Below the pieces are notes generated by a model that was given only the letters and a program-made list of their open reading frames with translations, was not told the origin of the DNA and did no database searches. A DNA stretch of 64,000 bases from Sipunculus nudus (lineage: Eukaryota; Annelida; Sipuncula; Golfingiida; Sipunculidae), in NCBI GenBank assembly GCA_026874595.1, contig CM049311.1, positions 10,757,676 to 10,821,675 on the forward strand, read 5' to 3'. Positions 47,287 to 58,515 of this stretch are shown in pieces. A program made the position numbers and the translations under genes. Within the stretch, counting starts at the first letter, position 1. Every line of letters starts with the position of its first letter.

Positions 47287-47565
47287 TTTACCTCCGCCAA
47301 TGGGCGGGCGGGGGTAATGTTTTTGCCGGGGATGGTTTGTCTGTTTGTTTGTTTATCAGTCAGCACCATTACTCAAAAGTTATGAACGGATTTTGATGAA
47401 ATTTTCAGGATAGCTCGGCAATGATACAAGGAACGATAGACTAAATATTGGGCGTGATCCGGATCATCATCTGGATAGAGGAATTTTATTAAATAAAAGT
47501 GCTGCATTACTAACAATGTCATATGGAGGTGATGAGCTGCCTTGGCAGATGTCAGCACTCTCTGG
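47287..47565. mobile_element. Short element with CCTCCGCCAA/TTGGCAGA ends, downstream of copy A
   Basis: It starts 'acctccgccaatgggcgg' and ends near 'gccttggcagatgt'. The inside has 'gtctgtttgtttgtttatca', 'ttatgaacggattttgatga' and 'gatccggatca', words typical of a very widespread invertebrate repeat whose ends form ACCTCCGCCAA/TTGGCGGAGGT. It is shared with copy B and so is older than the duplication. Confidence 0.65.
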
Positions 47566-47888
47566 ACTATCACTGGACTTAAGTATGCTGTCGTAATATC
47601 GAGATTAAATCCTTTTAACTGTACATGGATTACTGCCTTGCTAAATGTGCTGGACTTCAGCTACAGTATAAACATTCAATGCACATGATCCAAACATTGC
47701 TCAACTTTTTTACATATACTTTATTTCAACAATTTACATACAAAGGGCATACTTTTCATACACAAACAAACAGACAAAATCCTATATATAATAAAACATA
47801 AAACATATAAACGAACCTAGCAATATGTGCCTGACACCTTTTCCCTATTATGTAAGGGAATGAGATTTCACATTTTCAACCATTTTTT

Positions 47889-48816
47889 AGCTCAACTGAC
47901 TGGACGTCATCTGGGCTTTCGCGATCAATCTTTGTCCGTCGTCCGTCCGGCCATCCGGCCGTTAACAAGGCACAAATCATAACCACTAGACATGGAATCT
48001 TCTAACTTTACATCCAGAGAGGTCCATTAAAAGTCTCCTTGAAAACCTGGAATTAGGTCTCTGTTACCTATATTCTTCAAGCTATAGGGTTACGAAGTAC
48101 CCCTAGAATAATGAAAAATTTGATACAAAAGCTCAAGTATCTGAACAACTAATGCATTGATTACCATGATTTTTTGCATGGATATTGAAAATGGGGTGTT
48201 ACATCAGTTTTTGCCGACTGGTGGCGCCACCTGTATTTTTTATTTTTTACTATTTTTTCCTCTATTTTTGAGACCTTTATCAGCCGTCATCTGATAATAG
48301 GGCACAAATCGTAATGACTAGACCTAGAATCTTCTTTCTTGACATGCTGGGAGGACCATAAAAAGTCTCCTTGGAAACCTGAAATTAGGTCTCTGTCACC
48401 CATATTGTCCGAGCTATGAGGCTCAGAAGAACCCCCCCCCCCCCTGAATAATTGTAAATTTGATACCAAAGTAGGGCACAAATCATAACCATGGGACCAA
48501 GAATCTTCTAACTTGACATCCTGAGAGCTCCTAAAAAGTCCTCCCGAGAAACCTGAAATAGGGTCACAGTGATTTATATTCTCAGAGTTTTGGGGTATGT
48601 TGGAGCACCCCAGAAATAATGCAAAATACACACAAATTGCCAGATTCCCTATGAAAGGCAGGTTGGATTGTCATCAGATTTGTTGTGCTTATGGGTCTTG
48701 ATGAACTTAAGCTAATATGCATGAACAATGATGCCACCTATCTTAATTGGTTGTCTGTGCAAGGACATATTATCAACGTGTCAGTCAGCTGAGCGTCATG
48801 ACCCATGGGTCACTTG
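47889..48816 (+). mobile_element. Dispersed repeat family R1, nearly complete copy, absent from the paralogous site
   Basis: It runs from 'agctcaactgactggacg' to 'agctgagcgtcatgaccc' and 'atgggtcacttg'. The two ends are partly inverted (GCTCAACTGACTG against GCTCAGCTGACTG in reverse). The paralogous site at about 62548-62560 reads 'cattttttaatattagtcct' without the element, an empty site. Insert size is about 930 bases. Only short T-rich sequence repeats at the borders. Confidence 0.85.
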
Positions 48817-48834
48817 TTTAATATCAGTCCTGCT

Positions 48835-49590
48835 TTCTTTCTTTTTAAACGGTTAAATTAGTTCCACATAAATGGCTATGCTCGATGAAACTTATCCTTA
48901 TAAAGAGTTGTCATGTGTATTCAGTTGAAGCATTTCCTTGGTGACTTGCATATATCTTTAAAAAAAAAAAATCTGGATAATAAAAGAGTGAAATGAATTC
49001 GGCCATGGAGTCGCTTTCAAGGTTCGGGTTTGTTAAAATGGGAACTCACTGAAAGTTAAATATCACACCTGAATCGGAATTTACAGAAAGAAAAGAATAC
49101 TTTGCTTTGAAAAAAAAACCTTGAATCCCATCAGTTCGTCACAACTACTCGGTGATGTATGGACTATGACAATGCAGCAATACACGTTGAAATCTCTAAG
49201 CAATTTTTCTTCTTTCAGGGGTGATCGGCGACGTTTGATAGCGTGACGGACACGTGTTATGCAATGTTTACCAGATGGGATTACACATGGTGCTAAAGTC
49301 TTTGCCACGTGTAGCTGTATGTGTTTTAAGTGTGCTTGATACACCTGTAAAGTTTATACGAGTACGCCTCACTTACCGTCATGACATATTAAGTGTTACA
49401 GAATATAGTTTTCATTTGCTTCATATATTGTTATATTGTGTTGTTCCTGAATTGGCATTTGTCTCCTCTGGACCCTATATAACCAGATACTCTATAACAT
49501 AGCATTAGATATGCTGCAACACATAATATAAACAAATAACATGATAATTATCAGTTATAAGTTCTTGGGAGCTGACAGAGCAGAAGCAAG
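48835..49590. other. Duplicated non-coding block between R1 and the minisatellite
   Basis: It matches about 62565-63330 in copy B with many substitutions. Open frames in the two copies are not conserved, so it is likely non-coding. Confidence 0.5.
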
Positions 49591-50815
49591 ACCCATGGCC
49601 GACATTCCAGATTTCATAGGATGTCAGACAAAGCCAATATCCACATTTCACAGACTGCCGAACTGAGGCAGTGCCCATATACCATAGACTGTCAGACAGA
49701 GGCAATGCCAAGATTTCATGGACTGTCGGACAAGGAAATAGCCCAAATTCCATTGACTGTCGGACAGGTTCAATACCTAGATTTCATAGAATGTCTCGCA
49801 GAGGCAGTGCCCAGAAAAAATAATAGACGGTCGGACAGAGAAAATGTGCTGATTCCATAGACTTCCGGACCGAGCCAATGCCCAAATTTCATAGAATGTC
49901 GGACACAGCCAATGAATAGATATCATAGAATGTCGGACAGAGCCAGTGTCCACATTTCACAAACTGTCGGACATAGCCTTGCCCAGATTTCATCAACCGT
50001 CGGACAGAGCCATGTCCAGATTTTATAAACTGAGGGAGAGAAGAATTGCCAAGATTTTATGGACTGTCGGCCAGAACCGATAGAAATGTGCAGATTTCAC
50101 AGACGGTCGGACTGAGCCAATGCCCAAATTTCAGAGAATGTCGGACACAGCCAATGCCCAGATATCATAGACTGACGGGAAGAGCCATGCCAATACTTCA
50201 TAGACTGTCGGACAGAGCCACAGACCGTCAGAGGCAACGCAAGGATCCCATAGACTGTCGGACAAACCAATACCCATATTTCATAGACTGCCGGACAGAG
50301 CCAATACCCAGATTTCTTTGATTGTCGGTAAGGGCCAGTGACGAGATTTCATAGAATGTCGGGAAGAGCCAATTCCAAGATGTCATAGAATGTCGGACAG
50401 AGCCAATGCCATGATTTCGTAGACTCTCGTATTGAAGCAAGTGTCCACAATTCACATACTGTCGGACAGAGCTGGTGCCAAGATTTCATAAACTGTCGGA
50501 CAGAACCATGCCGAGTTTTCATTCACTGAAAAACTGAGGAAAAGCCAAGATTTCATGGACTTTCGACCAGAGCCGATAACCATATTTCATAGAATGTCGC
50601 ATAGAGCAAGTGCCTAGATTTCATGGACTGTCGGCCAGAGGCATGCCCAGACTTTATAAACTGTCGGACACAGCCGTGCCAATAGTTCATACACTGTCGG
50701 ACAGAGCCATGCCCAGATTACATTAAATGTCGGACAAAGCCAATGCCCAGATTTCATTAAATGTCTGACAGTCAATGCCGACATTTCATAGACTGTCGGA
50801 CAGAGCCAATGTTTA
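49590..50815. repeat. 34-bp minisatellite, about 36 units, copy A
   Basis: The unit is close to GTCGGACAGAGCCAATGCCC followed by AGATTTCATAGACT (34 bases). Units vary by substitutions and small indels. The array is also present at 63330-64000 in copy B. The period is not a multiple of three and frames are not maintained. Confidence 0.95.
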
Positions 50816-52197
50816 CACCTTCGGAGAAATGCGTACAGGGACTTGTATATATAAATATATATTAAACATGTCCTTTTGTGTTAAAAAAAACAGATTGAGT
50901 CATAATGTTTCAGGGATTTTCATAAAACAAACAATAAATACCTCACTACTGCTAAATCGTTACACAAACAGTTTCATTGTTCCCAGTAAAGAACAACTAT
51001 AAATTTATTATCTCAAACGTCCTCAAAACTGATATGGTGTTTTATTTATTTTATCTGAAGGACGTACTGTTTCATAACATTTTACTTTTTTAGCACTTCG
51101 TTGCTCCTGTCTGCTTAAAAAACAATATATTAAGCATGTTATTACAAATAAACACGTATAGTAAGTATATAAACGTATTTATGAGCCTCACTATACTGTA
51201 TACACAGTGACTACAGTAAAGCCCACCTCAAGGACTTGTCTCAGTTAACGTCCTTATCAGACATGGGCTATTTTTTTATCAGCGTTATTGCGACTGGAAG
51301 TACTAGATATCATTAATCTTCTCCAGTATTAATCAATAAATGTTGTGACAGAGAGGTTAAGGTATTATCTATGTACCAGCTTACCTTCAGTGGCGTCAAT
51401 TTATCTTCAAGGGTTGCGGATGACTCGAAGTGGGAGGGTAATCAAAGTTTTATAAATTTGTATTTTTATATATACCTTTGATTGTCTGTGTGACATTTTT
51501 CAAATTATGTGTATTTTTTTAATAGAATAAGACAGTACGTTTCCCGTATAGGTTTCTTCTAAACTAGGTATTTCATAGAAATCTCGGAAATGGAACAAAA
51601 AATATTAATAATATTTTCTGAATAGCAGGGGGATGATAACATTGACCACCATCATCCCCCCTTTACTAAAAGTGGATTGGGGGATAAATACCCCCTGCCC
51701 CTTGTTATGGTTTCATAACTGAAATGACACGAGTATGGAGCCTGGGTCCCCCGGTCTGTATTTCTCAGCCTTGCACCAAGGCAACCCTGCCACCCGCATG
51801 ACGCCACTGCTTATTTTGTTAGTTTTATCGCACTTGATATAAGACATCTAAATCGGACATTATAACAATGCATTTCTGTTACTAAAAACAGCTCTATTTA
51901 CACTATAAAGATCTGACTCGATCAATGCTCGCACAGAAGCAGCAGTGAGTGTTGTTAGGTAGATTAGTTTTATTCAGGCAATAAGCATATACATAAGCGA
52001 TTACAATGACATATTTTACATATATCCCGACATGCACTTTGGATAGCGCTAAAGATTTAAAAGAAAACATTTCTTTAGTGGTCCATATAGCTGCCAAGAT
52101 GATATGCAAGGAGCTAAAAATTGCATGGATATTTGAAGACATATCACAGTTGTTTTGATATATAATATAGTAAGCGATATTATAATAAATTATAAAA

Positions 52198-52200
<3 letters not shown>
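50816..52200. other. Non-coding stretch
   Basis: AT-rich, no supported gene. Pieces with 'gtggcgtcaatt' and 'cacccgcatgacgccactgc' around 51390-51810 may be ends of an unnamed repeat. Confidence 0.4.

Positions 52201-52246
<46 letters not shown>
52200..52246. repeat. (TA)n microsatellite
   Basis: About 23 TA units. Confidence 0.96.
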
Positions 52247-52362
52247 TAGTTGTTTACTAACAAGAAACATTACAGTTTATAATACAAATTAAATAAGTTT
52301 AAAAGAAAATAATGATTTATGAAAAGAACGTGAGCAAAAACTTAGAAGTACATTGGTCTAAC

Positions 52363-52632
52363 ACGTCCGTTCCAGCTCAGGGGTAGAGCACAAAAGTCAA
52401 AGTCGGGAGATCGTGAGTTCGAATCTCAGCCGAGGCGGTGAGATAATATTCCGTCGGCCCCAGCCCAGGGTGAGCGCGTTTTTCGGGGGTTTCACGGTCG
52501 TATGATCTAGCAATGTGGAGATTACACACCCAGACAAGAGGTGCAGTAGTACATAGTCACGGGGCCTCGTTAACACCAGGCGAAGACAAGCGTGTGATGC
52601 TGCCCTGGCACGCAGTCCGAAACCGGAATGGA
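52363..52632 (+). mobile_element. tRNA-derived SINE, copy 2 (better preserved head)
   Basis: The A box 'agctcaggggtagagc' at 52374-52389 and B box 'gttcgaatc' at 52417-52425, with a T-stem-like GTGAG/CTCAG, give a clear RNA polymerase III head. The body contains 'tgcagtagtacatagtcacg' and 'aacaccaggcgaag', also present in 41040-41290. Acceptor-stem pairing is poor, so it is not a functional tRNA gene. Confidence 0.8.
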
Positions 52633-55190
52633 ATTCTGCAGATTTACATATGCTTAGTTAAGATAGTATCAATATGAAGCCGGTGACCTCCAACAAAAAC
52701 ATGTTCACTCCAGTTCCTTTTTGCACACGATACTGTTTCAACTGGTTCAAGTTATAGTCTAGGCATCCACCGCGAGCGAGAATCTAGACCCCCCTCAAAT
52801 TGTCAGTCTAGTATACACTGCTGCAAAGCTAAATCGTTCGACGCAGATCTAGCGTGTTTGGGGTCTAGAGCGATCTAACGTACGTTTGTGTATGAATGGG
52901 TCTAATGATAATTTTCTTATGTTTCATTTTGACAATGCACAAACTTCTTTGTACAAGCAACGTATACTGCGACATTTTACTCTGCGTGTTTCACATTTTT
53001 CTCAGTATAAATATTATTTAATTATTTTCGGTGATTTGGTGTAAATCTGTGTTTCATTTGACATTCATATAAAAAACGTATTGGTAAATGAATGATTTGA
53101 ACAGTAAAAAATAGAAAGCAGTCAGTGAGCGCATATGTACCTCCTAAAAGCTCCTAAATCGCCAGATCCCGAATATTACCAAGGCCATGTGTACAGTTTT
53201 CGTGGGCACTGCGTAAGCGAGGAAATATATAAACCTGAGTTAAAGAAACAAGTGTCATGGTTCACCAATATCATGGTTGTATCACAGGTCGGATTAAACA
53301 CAGATCCTGATATAAATGAATAGGGGCGGTTTCGTACTCCGCCGGGACAAACAGATTGCCGTATCTCACAATAAATAAGAATATTTGAAATGTAATGAGG
53401 ATCCAGATATCTTCGAAATCCACAATATATCATCAGAATCGTCCATAGGAATTTAAGTAAAGTTGTTAACATACCAATCAACTAACCAACCTTCAAAGGC
53501 GTCAAAAGGATAATACCCCAGATGGAGATATAATTAAGTAAGGGAGATTCGGAAGGCCATTTTTTTCTGAATACTATACAAACATATCGAAAATGATATA
53601 GGTATGTTGCTCTGTGCTATAGATAGAAAAGTCATTTGATATGAAAATCAAGTGTCCCTTAGTAGTAGGGTTATGCCAGACCAATGTTGAAATGTTTTAT
53701 TTATCCAGCCCCTTTTATCAGAAATAATAACAATACATGGTAATGTCAAACTCATTCATTTCAGAGGTATATCGCCGTAACCCGACTAAAGGCCTGTGAG
53801 TTCCAGTTTAGGCTATGTTAAGTGTTCTGTCATAAACCACCTGTCAAAAGCCCGTATTATCTAAGTTAGTCCATCGCATCAGCTTATGGACAAATCAGAC
53901 TGCATATAACGAATCCTGGCCCAGGTAAAACGATACGTTCTTTGTCAGGTGTATATAAACAGACATATATTTTGTTAATTCCGAAAAACCGGCCAGCAGT
54001 TTCGCCCCTCTGGAATGAAACAGTTAACTAAGATATCAGAGTGAGGGAATTTGTCATTTTGAAATTTGCACAAAAAATCTCGATTAAAAGTTTTTTTACC
54101 TTGCCTCGCCATCTGTGGGTACGTTGTACCTTAAAATTATAAGACCAGCCGCTATCTATATTAGTGTACGTTCTAACAACACCTATCATGTACGAAAAGA
54201 CTACGTTATAACTATCTTGCAGATATTAAGCATGACTCACAGCCAATTCGTGCAATTTCGAAATGGCGGGGATTGCCACAGAGGTGGGATTTACACCTTG
54301 ATTTGATCATATCCTTTCCTGTTCATCCTTTAGTCGTACATCAATATTAAGATTACCAGGTGTTTAAAGAGTTTTCGATGAAAGAAGATAAATGACCTTG
54401 CAGTGCATTTTCCACATGACTGGCGTCACGACCCAAAGCAGCCCTATCCAATATAAATACCTTCTGAGTCGGGACTGTTATACAACGGCTGTTTCGTTTC
54501 CACTCTCAATTATGACCGGACCTGTTGTTAAAAGATTTACGACTCTAGTTTTCTTTGTACATTGTTAAGACATCCAATAACAATTCTCAAAACATCGTTT
54601 TTTACTCTTCCAGTCTTCGGTTACGTTTTACGATATTTGAATAAATGTACAAATGGTTATAGAAATGAAGGTATGTTGCTAAGAGAAATTATTTGTAATT
54701 TTCTATTTGTAAATGTCTATGTCTGACACATGTTAATCAGACATAAAGTTAATTGTCGTATCAAAGAAGAAAAAAAAATTAAGATATGGTATAAAGAACA
54801 TAGACATGCAATCGCGATGTGGTCATTAACATCAAGTGCAATCTCAATATACGGTTGAAGCTATTATAACACAGACTTTACTCGCATTGCATGCAAATCA
54901 TCGATGTGATTATCATTTATAAGCAACTCATGTTTACATGTAAAAATAAACGATTTAAACTTGTTGCAACATCCATCTCCAGGTGGCGCGAACATGCAAT
55001 TTTGGCAAGACCCACACCTGATAAAACCTGGGCCACTGACCTTACGGCTTGAGCTTTGCTGATTATATATAACGCGTGGCCTATCTGTATATTGTAGTCC
55101 CCTTAAAACTCTATCATGTAAACACTCAGTCTATCTAAGTATTGATTCTCTGCGTGGAGTAAGAAATTGTATATATATATATGTAAAAAG
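52633..55190. other. Intergenic, no supported gene
   Basis: No spliced gene or repeat unit is recognised. Short frames (for example 53135-53323) lack splice sites and conserved features. Confidence 0.4.
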
Positions 55191-55299
55191 GTTTCAATTC
55201 GGAATAGGCACAACAAAAAAGTTATAGAAAATGCCTAAACAACCACGAACCAATTGAGGTGATACACAAGGGAGCCTAGGTAGCTTTATTGAAAAGAAA

Positions 55300-57110
55300 C
55301 TGCGGAGGAAAGCAGTTTGCATACGGAGCCCCAGCATGGGGCATGTAAACAAACGGACAAAGACGTGAGGGTGGTGAGCCAGAGAATGAATGAGACTATG
55401 CTTGACAATAAATTAAAAGCTCTTGAAAATAATGTTTTGAAAGCATTCACAGATTTTAATATTTCACTGGAAACACAAGTAAAGGGACTACTTGGTGAAG
55501 TACAGACATTAGAAAAAGGTGTCGGTGAATGTAAAGATGAGCTAGGTCAGTGAAAGAGAAGTATAGAATTCTCACAAGGTCAGATAGAGGATTTGATAAA
55601 GAAAACCGAAACATTGGAAAAAGAATCTGATCAAATGAAAGATGAAAGAACAGTTTGAGAAAGGACTTATATCAGAAAAAATAAATTAATTCAAGAATAA
55701 AACAAAGATGTAGGAAAAAAATGAATGAATTGGAACGTTATCCAGAGATTTAATGTAAGACTAACTGGGATGAAAGAAAAAAAGGGGAAAATTGCAAAAA
55801 TATTTTGGCTCATATTATTGAAGAAAATAATTTGGCAAAAAGAAAAACAAAAGCTGAAATATCAGATTGTATTGAACAAAGGTCCGGTCAAAAGTTCAGA
55901 GGCACTCGGCACATAATTAAAAATATCACAAAATATACATTATACTATAGAAATGAATTATAATACAAGGATAGAGGAAGTCAGAAAATCTTTGAAATTG
56001 TGGTGAAAACGATTACTTACCCCATATGGGAACATTACTTTTAAAATAACTTAAAACACAGGTTCTATCGAATTAATATATCTTCTATGTGTTTTCCCAA
56101 CCCCTAATTCTCGAATTAAAAATACAGCGGTAATTTTTGGCGGTAATTTGTGTGGTCAAAAGGAAGAAAGGGAGTCAAATTGATGACACTTATCGGGTCA
56201 AAAGAAAATGGGAGACTTGACGTAATAGATATAGAAACACAAGAACGAGCTTTGAAAGTCTCATAGATTAAAGGATTAAAATTAGGTACAAAATTACATG
56301 TGCTTTTTACTAATGCACTAAAAGCATATTTCATGCTTGATTGCAACCTTAAGACAACAGATGTGATCAATGTTTTTAAATTTAAATCAAATTTTTGGAG
56401 TGATGTTGTAAAAGCATGGTGTTATTTTAGTTATGATGAGATCAACAAATATAATTTATTACACAAAAATATATGGTTCAATTCACACATCAAAATTGAC
56501 GGAAACTTTTGTGTAAATATAAAGATATCAAAGTATTAAAATGCAATTATACCAGAGATATAATAAGAAAATATATAATAGGGTTCAGACATTTAACGCA
56601 TAAAGAATATGAAAATAAATTTCTTGGGAAATGTAATTTTTTGCATCATGTTAGCTTACTCCGAGCTATGCCAAAAGACTGGAAAGGCTACTTAAAACAA
56701 TTAGATACTCAAGATTCCGGTAAACCCAAAATCGAGATATTTAGAAATCAGAAGGAGCTATCGAGATTGTATACAAAGTTATGGTCAGATATATCTGACT
56801 CACTTAAAAAGGAAAGAATATTAACATTTAAATATTAATATATATTAACATATTATTAACATTTGAAGCACTTGAATATAAAAATTTATATGAGGCAGTT
56901 ATGAAGATAAAACGCTTAATGCCATTTTACTTATAGCAAAGAGTTATATATACATCACTCGGTTCGAGAGGAAAAAAAAAACCTTCCTTTACAAATTTTA
57001 AATGCTTTCTTAGTGATATAATTTATATTGAAGAATATGCAGCAAAAAGTTAGGGTAAATTACATATTCATAAAAGAAAATGGAAATATGTCAAAATATA
57101 ATTAGTTGAG
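55300..57110 (+). pseudogene. Decayed L1-like LINE: ORF1 relic joined to the 3' end of ORF2
   Basis: 55317-55650 encodes a Lys/Glu-rich coiled coil (LENNVLKAFTDF, LEKGVGECKDEL), as in L1-type ORF1 proteins. At 55725-55915, across two frames, NVRLTGMKE and then HIIEENNLAKRKTKAEISDC match the RNA-binding part of such ORF1 proteins. From about 56140, and clearly at 56390-56830, the frames give VVKAWCYFS, IWFNSHIKIDG and FLHHVSLLRAMPKDWK, the pattern of an L1-type ORF2 C-terminus. No endonuclease or RT core lies between, so about 2.5-3 kb of ORF2 is missing. Stops and frameshifts make it dead. Confidence 0.75.
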
Positions 57111-57305
57111 AATTCCCTAGTTACATATCTATTATATATAAAACAATAAATAGGACACCTTTTTGTACGAACCAAAAGTAAATGACGTAAATATAATATA
57201 AAGGCTACATATATGTATATATTATGTCATTATGTATATTTATGTAATGTGTGTTTTCTTTTGTATGTAATTGTGTATTCTGTGTATTTTGTATGTTTTC
57301 GTTTG

Positions 57306-57306
<1 letters not shown>

Positions 57307-57375
<69 letters not shown>
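57307..57375. repeat. (TA)n microsatellite
   Basis: About 33 TA units with one interruption near 57340. Confidence 0.96.
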
Positions 57376-57380
<5 letters not shown>

Positions 57381-58101
57381 CAACACTTTCACCTACATGG
57401 GTTTTACAACATTGTTTCATAAGGGCTGTAGGTCCTCACTCTTCGGAAACCAATTATTCAATAATGTCAGTAGAGCACTCTATCGTTGTGTAGTTTAACA
57501 CACCCCTGTATATACGTATATATATGATATACGAAATACCCTTTTGGGTTATTCTATATATATAATCCAACTCTAATGCCTGTAGGGCTAAAAAGTACGA
57601 TTCAAAACAGGGAAGAATTGCTTGCCGGGGGATAAAGGTCCCCGGTCTGAACCCGCGCCATAACCTCAAATTAAAAATAGCGAAATATCCGTACATATAA
57701 AAAATATGCTCAAATATTTGACGATTTAAGACGTGGATTCCTAAACTCTAAACCGTAAACTCCTAAATGGTTACCTCCAGTTATATAAATCTTGCATGAA
57801 GACATCTACAGCACATGGGCAGATGAGGGTTTATATCTATATAACCGCATATGATGCGTATCTTGGCTATTTATGTATTCATGAACTGATATTGTGCTTC
57901 ACTGATCCCAACTTGGAATCAGGCGATTAATACCTCGGTACACACAAACGTCATTTACCCCGAGAAAACATGAAACCCTATGTGCTAGTGTACAAAAATG
58001 TAGGCGGTTCCCTAAAAAAATAGTAATAGGATGAATACATAAAAAGTAACAAGGTTCTAAAATATATACAAGTTAACCTCAAGGGTGCATAGCAAGTTTT
58101 C
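57376..58101. other. Unique sequence left of duplication copy B
   Basis: No gene is seen. It shows no match to the 3 kb left of copy A, so it marks the duplication breakpoint at about 58102. Confidence 0.5.
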
Positions 58102-58212
58102 GTTTAGTTCTTTTGTATTTCATTTCAGAATAATCAAAAGCAGCTGGAACATAGCTGCTCTGAGCTGCAGCATACAAATCAGAGAATTAAGATTTACAAA
58201 CACCTCGACAGG

Positions 58213-58473
58213 ATGAAGATGTCACGTGACCTGACGAGTGTGTTGTACATCATTGGCGGGATCGGGATAAGTTTTACTGCCAACAGCAGCCCCGGTACCT
58301 TGGTATTTGAACAGCTGTTACAGGAGTATGGAAGTTCGAGGGCTGCAACAGCATGGGTCTTCTCCTTGAACAGCATGTTTGTCTTTTCAATGGGTAAGAT
58401 GTTCATTTGGTCTTCTGTCTTTACGTATTTTTTTTTTCATTTTTCATAATTAATCATAAAATATATGATCATA

Positions 58474-58515
<42 letters not shown>

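Larger units (their letters stand above)
43508..50815. repeat. Segmental duplication, copy A
   Basis: It matches 58102-64000 in order: 5' leader, four transporter exons, introns (including the AAT tract), a 47287-type repeat, a conserved 48830-49500 block and the 34-bp minisatellite. The offset is 14595 bases at exon 1, 14690 at exon 4 and about 13770 at the minisatellite; the drop is due to the R1 insertion at 47889-48816 present only in copy A. Left homology starts at 'ttagttcttttgtatttcat'. Confidence 0.9.

Noticed and set aside
49505-50455. Open frames on the - strand inside the 34-bp minisatellite
   Set aside because: They arise from the repeated unit; the period is not a multiple of three and frames break repeatedly.
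11183-50815. CRISPR array reading of the 34-bp or 20-bp repeats
   Set aside because: Repeats are contiguous, with no unique spacers, in a spliced eukaryotic context.
52363-52440. tRNA gene
   Set aside because: A and B boxes are present, but acceptor pairing is poor and the segment continues into a body shared with 41040-41290, so it is a SINE head.
53135-53323. 62-codon + frame
   Set aside because: No splice signals, no recognisable domain, and composition like the surrounding non-coding DNA.
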